Shown here in pieces: positions 7,281-13,906 of a DNA stretch of 16,678 bases. The notes beneath the pieces were generated by a model, which was not told the DNA's origin, made no database searches, and saw only the letters and a list, made by a program, of their open reading frames with translations. This DNA comes from DAOUAT01 sp964551735 (GTDB taxonomy: Bacteria; Chloroflexota; Anaerolineae; CG2-30-64-16). Position numbers and translations under genes: made by a program. Location of the stretch: positions 1 to 16,678 of the forward strand of contig CAZKEF010000075.1 of assembly GCA_964551735.1 (NCBI GenBank), in the 5' to 3' direction. Within the stretch, counting starts at the first letter, position 1; the number at the start of each line of letters is the position of its first letter.

Positions 7281-9041
7281 CTATTGCCCGGCGATCATCC
7301 GCTCGACCTCAGCATCAGCCGCGTTCGGCTCGAGCTTGGTGAACAGCGCCTTGGGTTCGCGCAGCGCCTGGTCCGGCGCCAGGTCGCTGACCGCCCAGGT
7401 GCCCGTGGCCGCGCTCGGATCGTAGCGCATGGCAATGTGGGTGCGCTCGGCTTCAGCCAGCTCTTTCAGATAGGAGCGGCCGAACAACTCGCCGTTGTAG
7501 CCCAGGTAGCTGTGCAGCCGTTGGCATGTGAAGGGTAGGAACGGCGCAAGGAGGATCTTCAGCGTGTCAATCACCTTGAGCGCGACGTAGATCGTGGTCG
7601 CCGCGGCAGCCGGGTCGGTCTTGATCTGCTGCCAGGGCTCTTTGAGGTTCAGGTAGCGGTTGGCTTCGTGCGCCAGCGCCATCGCTTCTTGCAGCGCCTG
7701 CTTCAGCTTGACCGCTTCCAGCAAAGCCGTGACACGCTGGAAGGCCGGCGCCACCTGGTCCAGCAGCGCCTGGTCTGCCGCGTCCAACGTTCCGGGCAGC
7801 GGCACCTTGCCGTCGAAGCGCTTGAATGCGAAGCCCAGTACTCGGTTTGCCAGGTTGCCCCAGGTCGCCACCAGCTCATCGTTGTTGCGCCGGACGAATT
7901 CTTCCCAGGTGAAGTTGATGTCCTGCGTTTCCGGTGCACCGGCCGCCAACGCGTAGCGCCATGGATCGGGGTCGTAACGCTCCAGGGCAGGGGCCATCTC
8001 GATCATCCAGCGCCGGCTCTTGCTCAGCTTGCGCCCTTCGACGTTCAGGTATTCGTTGGCCGGTACGTCGTAGGGCAGGTTAAGGCTCCGATCGTAGCCG
8101 ATCAGCAGGCCGGGCCAGATGATGGTGTGGAATTCGATGTTGTCTTTGCCGATGAAGTAGTAGGTGCGCGCGGCCGGGTCTTGCCACCAGGCGCGCCACG
8201 CGTCCGGGGCGCCGATCACCTGCGCCCACTCCTTGCTGGCAGCCAGGTATCCGATCACGGCGTCATACCAGACATAGATACGCTTGCCCTCGTAGCCGGG
8301 CACCGGGATGGGAATGCCCCAGTTGATATCGCGCGTGATCGGCCGGCCGCGCAGCTCCCGGCTTTCCAGCCGCGCGCGCGTCGCGTTGAGCACGTTGGGC
8401 CGCCAATGGTCTCGGGGCTGGCTGTTCAGCCAGTGTAGCAGCGGCTCGTTCAACGCGGCCAGGTCCAGGAAAAAGTGCTCGGTCTCGCGCACTTCGATGT
8501 GGCTGCCGCCGCAGTTCTTGCAGCGCGGCTTCAGCAGGGTGATGGCATCGTAGGTGCGTCCGCAGTTGTCGCACTGATCCCCTCGCGCATCATCATACCC
8601 GCAGTGTGGGCAGGTCCCTTCCACGTAGCGGTCGGCCAGCCATTTAGCGCAATCCACGCAGTAGAGCTGCTCCATCATGCCGCGATAGACATATTCGTGC
8701 GCCAAATGGGTCGCGAAGATCTCCTGCGTGACCGTCCAGTGGTTCTCCGTGTCGGTTTCGGTAAACAGATCGAAGCTGATTCCCAGTTCGCGCATCATCT
8801 CGGTGTTACGCGGGTGATAGCGGTCCACCACCGCGCGCGGGGAAACGCCCTCCTCTTCGGCACGCATGGTGATCGGGGTGCCATGGGTGTCAGAGCCGGA
8901 CACCATGAGCACGTCGTTGCCACGCAACCGGTGATAGCGCGCGAAGATATCGGCCGGCAGGTAGGCGCCGGCGATGTGGCCGATGTGCATGTCGCCGTTG
9001 CTGTAGGGCCAGGCGACGCAGACCAGGATCTTGTCAGGCAT
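7281..9041 (-). CDS. metG: Methionyl-tRNA synthetase
   Basis: MetG charges tRNA-Met with methionine using ATP in the cytosol. The start MPDKILVCVAWPY is at 9041 with a GGAG site 7 bases upstream, giving 586 residues. An in-frame upstream ATG at 9260 would add 73 unrelated residues and run through repeats, so I reject it. The HIGH signature is at 19-22 and the KMSKS-type signature is KLSKS at 338-342. The connective domain has four CxxC pairs (C128/C131, C144/C147, C157/C160, C174/C177), consistent with the two-zinc form. The helical anticodon-binding domain follows from about 400. There is no C-terminal EMAP/Trbp111 dimerisation domain; the protein ends about 24 residues after the VSDLAPD segment. 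Its own promoter lies just upstream. Confidence 0.97.
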   Translation of the reverse strand: MPDKILVCVAWPYSNGDMHIGHIAGAYLPADIFARYHRLRGNDVLMVSGSDTHGTPITMRAEEEGVSPRAVVDRYHPRNTEMMRELGISFDLFTETDTENHWTVTQEIFATHLAHEYVYRGMMEQLYCVDCAKWLADRYVEGTCPHCGYDDARGDQCDNCGRTYDAITLLKPRCKNCGGSHIEVRETEHFFLDLAALNEPLLHWLNSQPRDHWRPNVLNATRARLESRELRGRPITRDINWGIPIPVPGYEGKRIYVWYDAVIGYLAASKEWAQVIGAPDAWRAWWQDPAARTYYFIGKDNIEFHTIIWPGLLIGYDRSLNLPYDVPANEYLNVEGRKLSKSRRWMIEMAPALERYDPDPWRYALAAGAPETQDINFTWEEFVRRNNDELVATWGNLANRVLGFAFKRFDGKVPLPGTLDAADQALLDQVAPAFQRVTALLEAVKLKQALQEAMALAHEANRYLNLKEPWQQIKTDPAAAATTIYVALKVIDTLKILLAPFLPFTCQRLHSYLGYNGELFGRSYLKELAEAERTHIAMRYDPSAATGTWAVSDLAPDQALREPKALFTKLEPNAADAEVERMIAGQ

Positions 9042-9057
9042 AGGGACGCTCCGACGG

Positions 9058-9082
9058 GTGATTCGTGATTCGTGATTCGTGA
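9058..9082. repeat. Perfect heptamer repeat in the metG leader
   Basis: Three exact copies of GTGATTC plus a partial GTGA occupy 9058-9082, between the metG start and the predicted -10. They therefore make up most of the short 5' untranslated region. Slippage here would change leader length. A related but degenerate octamer run lies in the leader of the A-type carrier gene. Confidence 0.8.
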
Positions 9083-9087
9083 ACGAT

Positions 9088-9116
9088 ATTGTAGCACAGG
9101 TGGAGGATAGCCCCAA
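9088..9116 (-). promoter_or_regulatory. Likely metG promoter
   Basis: On the minus strand the -35 TTGGGG (9116-9111), a 17-base spacer and the -10 TACAAT (9093-9088) form a fair sigma-70-type promoter. The start would be near 9081, giving a leader of about 40 bases with the heptamer repeat. The -35 matches consensus only in its first three bases, so confidence is moderate. Confidence 0.5.
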
Positions 9117-9192
9117 GCCCCTGTACAAAGGGTGCGCACGTTTGGGCCGAAGTAAGCAGAGCACAGGCATGCGGAGTGCGTCGAAGTACAAA

Positions 9193-9253
9193 GGAATCGA
9201 GCCTTTAGGCGGTCTGACGCTCGGAGAGAGTGACCGGCGAAAGCCTCGATTCC
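9193..9253. repeat. Palindromic repeat with GGAATCGAG ends (copy 1)
   Basis: This 61-base near-palindrome starts GGAATCGAGCCTTTAGG and ends AAAGCCTCGATTCC. Its interior GGTCTGACGCTCGGAGAGAG also recurs at 10632-10691, and its terminal motif recurs in the fusion gene at 14613. It lies between metG and the LiaF-like gene in a 240-base gap that otherwise holds the metG promoter and two copies of GTACAAAGG. It is a REP/MITE-like repeat. Confidence 0.8.
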
Positions 9254-9281
9254 AAAGCACGGGTTGTATCTGTGTTTTCTG

Positions 9282-10091
9282 TCAAGAAACGCTTACCGAC
9301 CCCACGCCAGTTTCTAGCTCGATCTCCACCTTGTTCGCCGCGGTCGCGTAGTCCGGCGACTCGAAGCGGCTGCCCGAACCTGGAAAGCGGGTCTGATCCA
9401 CGCGGACGCTGGACAGGCCACTTTTGGCGACAATGCGCGCCGCCACACCGCCGGGCACGCGCACATCCACTGATGCCGCGCCCGCCTCGATATCCGCTTT
9501 GGTGAAGCCGGCCCGCGCCGGCAAGGTGATGGCGGTTGCGCTGGCGCCCGTCTCGATCTCCAGCGTTGTGACTTTCAGGTCGGTGAGGTCAATCTCCGAG
9601 CGGCTGGCGCCTGTCTCGAACTTCAGGGCCAGGGGCACGTCTTCGCTCAGGTGCACCGTCCAATCCAGTGCGCCGGGCGACCAGCTCCAGGGGAAGATGA
9701 AACCAGACCGGCTTGGCACGCCCATTTTGACCTTGAGCATGTCCCCCTCGCGTTTCGCGCGGTAGTCCAGTCCGCCGGCAAACGAGCCGGCCACCAGTTG
9801 CCCAGCAGCCGCACCGCCGCTCAAAAGCAGGCGGCCGGCGCCGTGGCCGATTTTGATCTCGGCGCGCGCGGCGCCTTCCAAGGGGATCGCAGCATCCTGC
9901 ACGGTTACGGGGCCCGGGCCAGCGAGGGCGTTGAAGATGAACCAGCCGCCCAGGACGATCAAAAACAACGGCCAGAGCAAGTTCCAGACGTTGATTTCCA
10001 GCCGGTCAAACAGGCCTAGGTTGCCGGCCAACAGCAGGAGACCGGCAAGGATCAGAAGAATGGCCCAGAACAGAGTGTCACGCCGCATCAT
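9282..10091 (-). CDS. LiaF-like membrane protein (DUF5668 plus LiaF-type C-terminal domain)
   Basis: The 269-residue protein has two N-terminal membrane segments (about 7-25 and 37-57: FWAILLILAGLLLLAG and LLWPLFLIVLGGWFIF) typical of DUF5668/LiaI. A beta-rich domain (about 75-269) follows, with repeating strands such as LALKFETGASRSEIDL, LEIETGASATAI and ADIEAGAASVDVRV, ending VEIELETGVGSVSVS. This is the LiaF C-terminal (toastrack-like) pattern linked to cell-envelope stress sensing. Its start overlaps the preceding membrane gene by 14 bases, and AGGAGG lies just upstream. The second ATG (10088) has better spacing, so either may be used. With the upstream membrane protein and PspC it forms an envelope-stress cluster; no LiaRS two-component genes are in the window. 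Confidence 0.85.
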   Translation of the reverse strand: MMRRDTLFWAILLILAGLLLLAGNLGLFDRLEINVWNLLWPLFLIVLGGWFIFNALAGPGPVTVQDAAIPLEGAARAEIKIGHGAGRLLLSGGAAAGQLVAGSFAGGLDYRAKREGDMLKVKMGVPSRSGFIFPWSWSPGALDWTVHLSEDVPLALKFETGASRSEIDLTDLKVTTLEIETGASATAITLPARAGFTKADIEAGAASVDVRVPGGVAARIVAKSGLSSVRVDQTRFPGSGSRFESPDYATAANKVEIELETGVGSVSVS

Positions 10092-10605
10092 GGCCTCCTC
10101 GTCGTGATCGGATGAAGTATTGCACCAGATTGATGAGTCCCAACAGGATCAGCAAGACGGGCCAGTATTGCCCGATGCGCCAGGGCGCGCCCAGGAACGA
10201 GCCGAAGATGGCGAAGAGGATCAGGCTGACCAGCACGGTGTTCGCGCCGTCGCGCACGTCCTTCCCCTTGCCGCTGAGCAGGCCCATCAGGATCGTTCCC
10301 ACGCCGACGAAGCCGGGGATCAGCGCCCAGGCGTAGGCCCAACTGGCCCAGTCGCCGGTGCGGTTCTGCCAGTACAGCAGGCCGCCGATGCCGCCCACGA
10401 TGCAGGCCGGCACCGCCAGCCCCGGCACGCCGGTCACCAGGCCGATGATCAGCAGCAGCGCGCCGACCCCCACGATGATCAAGGGCCATGAAAACGTGGT
10501 GATCCACGACCGGAGTTCCGGGAACATCTGTCCGGCAAGGAAGATCAGTCCCAGCAGGATGAGCACGATCCCGCCGGCGATAGCAGATTTGCGAGATGCG
10601 TCCAT
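10078..10605 (-). CDS. LiaI/DUF5668-like multi-pass membrane protein
   Basis: This 175-residue protein is almost entirely hydrophobic. About six membrane segments are visible, beginning IAGGIVLILLGLIFLAG (9-25), WPLIIVGVGALLLIIGL (40-56) and PACIVGGIGGLLYW (66-79), and ending WPVLLILLGLINLVQYFI before a basic tail RSRRGG. The pattern matches small LiaI/LiaF-type or DUF5668 membrane proteins. The start is ATG at 10605 with a GGAGG site. It overlaps the next gene by 14 bases, so translation is probably coupled. A role in membrane stress response is inferred from its PspC and LiaF-like neighbours. Confidence 0.8.
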   Translation of the reverse strand: MDASRKSAIAGGIVLILLGLIFLAGQMFPELRSWITTFSWPLIIVGVGALLLIIGLVTGVPGLAVPACIVGGIGGLLYWQNRTGDWASWAYAWALIPGFVGVGTILMGLLSGKGKDVRDGANTVLVSLILFAIFGSFLGAPWRIGQYWPVLLILLGLINLVQYFIRSRRGGHDAA

Positions 10606-10631
10606 GTAGACCTCCGAAGGTCACCTGAGAC

Positions 10632-10752
10632 GGAATCGAGACTGTGCGCAGCCTCCTTTAGGATCAGGCGGTTTGGCGCTCAGCCAGAGCAACCGGCTGA
10701 CACTTGCACCTGCGCTGCGGCGCAGCCGCAAGTGCAGGTGAGCCTCGACTCC
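10632..10752. repeat. Two-part palindromic repeat with GGAATCGAG ends (copy 2)
   Basis: This 121-base element lies between pspC and the membrane gene and is bounded by GGAATCGAGACT and GAGCCTCGACTCC. The left half repeats the interior of copy 1 (CCTTTAGG, GGCGGTTTGGCGCTC, AGAGCAACCGGC). The right half (10692-10752) is the reverse complement of the segment at 14613-14672 inside the fusion gene, sharing the hairpin CACTTGCACCTGC...GTGCAGGTG. It splits an otherwise tight gene cluster. Confidence 0.8.
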
Positions 10753-10771
10753 AGTCTCTCAGTTACAGGCT

Positions 10772-10996
10772 TTATTCGGCCGGCGGCTCGATGGGGCTCC
10801 CGCCGGTGGGTTCCAGGGGCATGACGATCGCCAGGATCACGTAGATCAGCAACCCGGAGCCGACGCCGAAGAAGACCAGCAAGGCAAAGATCAAGCGGAT
10901 CAACGTGGCGTCAATCCCCAGGTACTTGCCCAAACCGCCGCACACGCCGGCGATCATCTTGTCGGTGCTGCTGCGATACAACTTTTTGGATTCCAT
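10772..10996 (-). CDS. PspC domain protein
   Basis: The 74-residue protein carries the PspC signature KLYRSSTDKMIAGVCGGLGK (5-24), then YLGIDATLIRLIFALLVF, and one hydrophobic helix through about residue 58 (GLLIYVILAIVMPL), followed by a short acidic and proline-rich tail. PspC proteins are inner-membrane parts of phage-shock or envelope-stress responses. The start is firm: ATG at 10996 with AAGGAGG four bases upstream. A TTGACA lies at 11046-11041 on the same strand, but no good -10 stands at the proper distance. It is first of a three-gene minus-strand cluster, with a palindromic repeat between it and the next gene. Confidence 0.93.
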   Translation of the reverse strand: MESKKLYRSSTDKMIAGVCGGLGKYLGIDATLIRLIFALLVFFGVGSGLLIYVILAIVMPLEPTGGSPIEPPAE

Positions 10997-11083
10997 GGTG
11001 CCTCCTTGTAACTCCTTATGCGCTATCTCTGGCGCAGGGATGTCAACGATGTTCTCGCCCTGCTGTCCAGATTACGCTTTACT

Positions 11084-11587
11084 TTACGCACGGATAACGG
11101 TTTGGTTGCACGAAAGGTCTACGCCCATAAAGATGCAGCCATCTTCCCGGTTGAACTCACGAAAGCCACAACGCCGATACAGGCCGAGAGCGTCCTCCCA
11201 GTCAGCGATGGTTTCCATCCAAACGCGCGTCACCCCGCGTCCCCGCGTCTCGGCCAACAGCGCGGTTACCATGCGCTGGCCGAGGCCTCGGCGCCGGTAC
11301 GACCGGGCCACCGACACCTGCACGATCTGTCCAGCCTTACCGGTGATGCACAAGCCGCCCGTCCCAACGAGCGCCGCGCCGATGGTCGCCACCAGAAAGA
11401 TGTGACCACGGTCAAGATAGCTGGCGGCGATGTAGTCCAGGTCAGGGTTCAGGGCCGGGTTGACGTGTCCGAAGTGTTCGCCCAGGCCAGCGAGGATCAT
11501 GGTTCGGGCTGCGGGCTGGTCGTTCGGGCCGAAGGGGCGGATCCGCACCGGGGACCACGATGGCGTCATGCTCAGCTCATTATGCAT
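11084..11587 (-). CDS. GNAT family N-acetyltransferase
   Basis: The 167-residue protein shows the GNAT fold: VRIRPFGPNDQPA at the N-terminus, a central strand GTGGLCIT, motif A VSVARSYRRRGLGQRMV with the acetyl-CoA loop RRRGLG (98-103), and the C-terminal LGLYRRCGFREF motif B. It transfers an acetyl group from acetyl-CoA to an unknown acceptor. The frame overlaps the end of the upstream GNAT gene by 8 bases, so it is translationally coupled to it. M7 is an alternative start. The acceptor cannot be predicted. Confidence 0.9.
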   Translation of the reverse strand: MHNELSMTPSWSPVRIRPFGPNDQPAARTMILAGLGEHFGHVNPALNPDLDYIAASYLDRGHIFLVATIGAALVGTGGLCITGKAGQIVQVSVARSYRRRGLGQRMVTALLAETRGRGVTRVWMETIADWEDALGLYRRCGFREFNREDGCIFMGVDLSCNQTVIRA

Positions 11588-12032
11588 CAGATCTGGTCCG
11601 CCGGCTCACATATACCACATCGTGGCGCTGAAAGCCCAGCGCGGCAAAAAGCGCCTGGGAACCCTGGTTGTAACCCTCGATGAGCGCGGCCCAGATCTCC
11701 AGCTCCACGTCCTCCGTGAACCAGCGCTCCCCCTCGGCAACCAGCCATCGCGCCAGCCCCCGGCGCCGATAAGCCGGCGCGACCGCCAGGCGGTTGATCC
11801 AGCCCTTCCGGCCGTCGTGGGTCAGCACGGCGACCGCGACCAGCTTGCCGCCCGCGCGCAGGCCGATGACCCGCTGCTGCCCGCCGGCGAGCTGGCGCGC
11901 GAACGCCTCCGGCGCATCGCGGCCCGCGGGCCGGACGGACAGCCCGGCGCCGGCCCACAAAGCCAGGATCTCGGCGTAATCGGCGACTCCCAGGTCGCAT
12001 AGTTCGGTGTCAGCAGCATCGAGTGGAAGCAT
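11580..12032 (-). CDS. GNAT family N-acetyltransferase
   Basis: The 150-residue protein has motif A INRLAVAPAYRRRGLARWLV with the CoA-binding loop RRRGLA (89-94), and motif B GSQALFAALGFQRHDVVYVSR near the C-terminus. The start at 12032 has a good GAGGAG site 4 bases upstream. It is the first of two overlapping GNAT genes. The two proteins are not close copies of one another, so this looks like a functional pair or assembled operon and not a recent duplication. The substrate is unknown. Confidence 0.9.
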   Translation of the reverse strand: MLPLDAADTELCDLGVADYAEILALWAGAGLSVRPAGRDAPEAFARQLAGGQQRVIGLRAGGKLVAVAVLTHDGRKGWINRLAVAPAYRRRGLARWLVAEGERWFTEDVELEIWAALIEGYNQGSQALFAALGFQRHDVVYVSRRTRSDA

Positions 12033-12179
12033 GGTCTCCTCATCGGTGTAGGGTAAACGTATAGCAAGCGTCGAAAAGATGTAGCCTTAACATGGGCTGC
12101 GCGTCCAGCGGTGAGTCCAAAGTCATGTTACACTAACGCACGAGAGATGAAAAAGAGTTCTCTCCTTCTCCTCCTTTTT

Positions 12180-12214
12180 TGAGCGCCAGGGTAAGGGCAG
12201 CCCTGGCGCTCAAC
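12180..12214. repeat. Perfect 13-bp stem in the GNAT-aspS intergenic region
   Basis: The arms TTGAGCGCCAGGG (12180-12192) and CCCTGGCGCTCAA (12202-12214) are exact complements around a 9-base loop. The T-run lies before the stem on the plus strand and there is no T-run after it on either strand, so it is not a standard intrinsic terminator in either direction. The rest of 12033-12267 shows no gene I can support; a small minus-strand frame (12133-12315) looks spurious. Confidence 0.7.
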
Positions 12215-12267
12215 GCGTCCGGCCCCCGGCAGTATACGCAGGTCAGGGTCGGGCCGCAAGTGCGCAA

Positions 12268-12297
12268 TTGACAACTTCCCGCGCTCCGTGGTATCCT
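12268..12297 (+). promoter_or_regulatory. Promoter of the aspS T-box transcript
   Basis: TTGACA (12268-12273), an 18-base spacer and TATCCT (12292-12297) form a sigma-70-type promoter that would start the transcript near 12304, just before Stem I of the T-box leader. The position relative to the riboswitch supports it. Confidence 0.7.
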
Positions 12298-12322
12298 CTC
12301 CCCCACAAACGACACTATAAAA

Positions 12323-12587
12323 GCGTTGATGGAGAGAGTACGCTGGATCGGTGTGGTTCAGAGAGCGGCAGGCGCTGGGAATGCCGCCCACACCCTTGCG
12401 GAAAGACACTCCGGAGCTGCAGGGTCGAGCCCGATCGCGAACCGGGGGTAGGCCCAGGCCGGCGCCTGCCGTTACCGGGCCGGGTCAGGGTTGACCGTTG
12501 AGGCCGCGGCTGTGAGGCTGCGGCGAACCAGGGTGGCACCGCGAGCGCGCTCCTCGTCCCTTTGGACGATGGAGCGCTATTCTTTTT
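12323..12587 (+). promoter_or_regulatory. T-box riboswitch (tRNA-Asp specific) controlling aspS
   Basis: The leader has the parts of a transcriptional T-box. Stem I begins with GGAGAGAGTACGC (12331-12343), has a distal arm around GCGGCAGGCGCTGGGAATGC, and a 3' side with GAAAGACACTCC, placing a GAC (Asp) triplet at 12405-12407 as the specifier. A Stem III-like hairpin GCCGCGGC/GCTGCGGC follows at about 12503-12524. The invariant T-box AGGGTGGCACCGCG is at 12530-12543, directly before the terminator. Uncharged tRNA-Asp would pair with the specifier and the T-box bulge and favour the antiterminator, switching on aspS and probably the co-transcribed fusion gene. The GAC specifier agrees with the downstream synthetase. 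Confidence 0.92.
12547..12587 (+). terminator. T-box regulated intrinsic terminator
   Basis: The stem GCGCTCC-T-CGTCC pairs with GGACG-AT-GGAGCGC around a CTTT loop and is followed by TATTCTTTTT. It starts 3 bases after the T-box sequence and overlaps the antiterminator region, as a T-box switch requires. The aspS ribosome site GGAGGGG and ATG follow 15 bases later. Confidence 0.92.
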
Positions 12588-12602
12588 GCGGAGGGGTGTC
12601 CC

Positions 12603-13904
12603 ATGGAACGGATTTATACCTCTGAGGTCGCAGCCCACGTGGGCGAGAAGGTCCGGCTGGCGGGCTGGCTGCACGCGCTGCGCCGGCTGGGCGGCATCAA
12701 TTTCCTGGTGCTGCGCGATGTGCGCGGCTTGATCCAGGTGGTGGTGGACACCGACGGTGCGCTGGCCGCGCTGGACGGCCTGCTGCCCGAAACGGTGCTG
12801 GCCGTCGAAGGCACGGTCGTGGCCGAACCCCAGGCGCCGGGCGGGATCGAGCTGCACGGCCCGGCCTTTGAGATCGTGTCGCCTGTGCGGGACGCGCTGC
12901 CGTTCCCGCTGAACAAGCCGGAGATCAAGGCCGGTCTGCCGGTCTTCCTGGATCACGCGGTGGTCGGGCTGCGCCACCCGCAGAAGCGGGCCCTGTTTCG
13001 CCTGTCGGCCGGGATCATGGCCGGCTTTCGCGCCACGCTCAACGACCTGGGGTTCACCGAGGTGCAGACCCCCAAGCTGGTCGCCTCAGCCACCGAGAGC
13101 GGCGCCAACGTGTTCGCGGTGGACTACTTCGGCCAGCGCGCGTTCCTGGCCCAAAGCCCGCAGTTCTATAAGCAGATCATGGTCGGCGTGTTCGAGCGGG
13201 TCTACGAGGTGGGGCCAGTGTTTCGGGCCGAGCCGCACGACACGATCCGTCACATCAACGAGTACGTCAGCCTGGACGTGGAGCTGGGCTTCATCCGGGA
13301 TCACCACGACGTGATGGCCGTGCTGACGCGCGTCGTGCGCGGCATCCTGGCGCACCTGGAGGCGCATTTCGCGGCCGAGCTGGCCGCGCTGAACGTGGTC
13401 TTGCCTGTGGCGCCGCCGGAGTTCCCGGCCCTCTACTTCCCGGACGCGCAGCAGTTGATCCTGGACCGTTGGGGCGAGGACTGCCGGGGCGAGCCGGACC
13501 TGGCGCCGCAGCACGAGCGCTGGCTGGGCGAATGGGCCAGGGAGCAGGGCAGCGACTTCCTGTTCGTCGTAGGCTATCCCATGGGCAAACGGCCGTTCTA
13601 CACCCACCCGAACCCGGCCGACCCGCGCTATTCCAACTCGTTCGACTTGCTCTTCCGCGGCACCGAGCTGGTGACGGGCGGCCAACGCCTGCATCTGTAC
13701 CAGTCGTACCTGGACGCAGCCGCGGCCAAGGGCTACGCCGACCTGCGGCCGTTCGAGACCTATTTCGAGGCATTCAAGCACGGCATGCCGCCCCACGGCG
13801 GCTTTGCCATCGGCCTGGAGCGCTTCATCATGCAATTGCTCGGCCTGGACAACATCCGCCTGGCCACGCTGTTCCCGAGGGACCTGAACCGGCTGGCGCC
13901 GTGA
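12603..13904 (+). CDS. aspS: Aspartyl-tRNA synthetase, archaeal-type
   Basis: The enzyme charges tRNA-Asp with aspartate. At 433 residues it is the short archaeal/eukaryotic-type AspRS, lacking the GAD insertion of the roughly 590-residue bacterial form. An OB-fold anticodon domain (1-105) includes AGWLHALRRLGGINFLVLRD. Class II motif 2 is VFRAEPHDTIRHINEYVSLD and motif 3 is GGFAIGLERFIMQLLGLDNI near the C-terminus. The region FVVGYPMGKRPFYTHPN is typical of this type. In archaeal enzymes a tryptophan at the W22 position goes with tRNA-Asp-only charging, while the segment PQAPGG has proline or glutamine where discriminating enzymes have lysine, so strict versus relaxed specificity is unresolved. 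The gene follows a T-box with a GAC specifier and is 2 bases from the next gene. Confidence 0.94.
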   Translation: MERIYTSEVAAHVGEKVRLAGWLHALRRLGGINFLVLRDVRGLIQVVVDTDGALAALDGLLPETVLAVEGTVVAEPQAPGGIELHGPAFEIVSPVRDALPFPLNKPEIKAGLPVFLDHAVVGLRHPQKRALFRLSAGIMAGFRATLNDLGFTEVQTPKLVASATESGANVFAVDYFGQRAFLAQSPQFYKQIMVGVFERVYEVGPVFRAEPHDTIRHINEYVSLDVELGFIRDHHDVMAVLTRVVRGILAHLEAHFAAELAALNVVLPVAPPEFPALYFPDAQQLILDRWGEDCRGEPDLAPQHERWLGEWAREQGSDFLFVVGYPMGKRPFYTHPNPADPRYSNSFDLLFRGTELVTGGQRLHLYQSYLDAAAAKGYADLRPFETYFEAFKHGMPPHGGFAIGLERFIMQLLGLDNIRLATLFPRDLNRLAP

Positions 13905-13906
13905 GC

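Noticed and set aside
7013..7342. 109-residue plus-strand frame across the structured RNA segment
   Set aside because: No family resemblance, no clear ribosome site, and it overlaps the metG 3' end. RNA pairing explains the segment better.
9042..9260. 73-residue N-terminal extension of MetG
   Set aside because: The extension runs through the promoter, the heptamer repeat and a palindrome. The canonical MetG N-terminus with a ribosome site is at 9041.
10997..11046. pspC promoter based on TTGACA at 11046-11041
   Set aside because: The -35 is perfect, but the hexamer at 17 bases is GCGCAT; no acceptable -10 was found.
12180..12214. Hairpin as an intrinsic terminator for either neighbour
   Set aside because: No T-run follows the stem on either strand, and the flanking genes diverge from it.
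12133..12409. Small minus-strand frames upstream of aspS
   Set aside because: They overlap the promoter and Stem I of the T-box, have no recognisable domain, and differ in frame and start.
12315..12977. 220-residue minus-strand frame over the T-box and aspS start
   Set aside because: It is antisense to a complete T-box and a secure synthetase gene; its composition is that of a high-GC shadow frame.
13086..13835. 249-residue minus-strand frame inside aspS
   Set aside because: Antisense shadow of a confident gene in high-GC DNA; no domain recognised.
13469..13906. Longer start for the fusion gene at 13469 (800 residues)
   Set aside because: It overlaps aspS in another frame by over 400 bases, and the added residues match no RluA N-terminus. 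ATG 13907 or GTG 13901 gives a normal RluA start.
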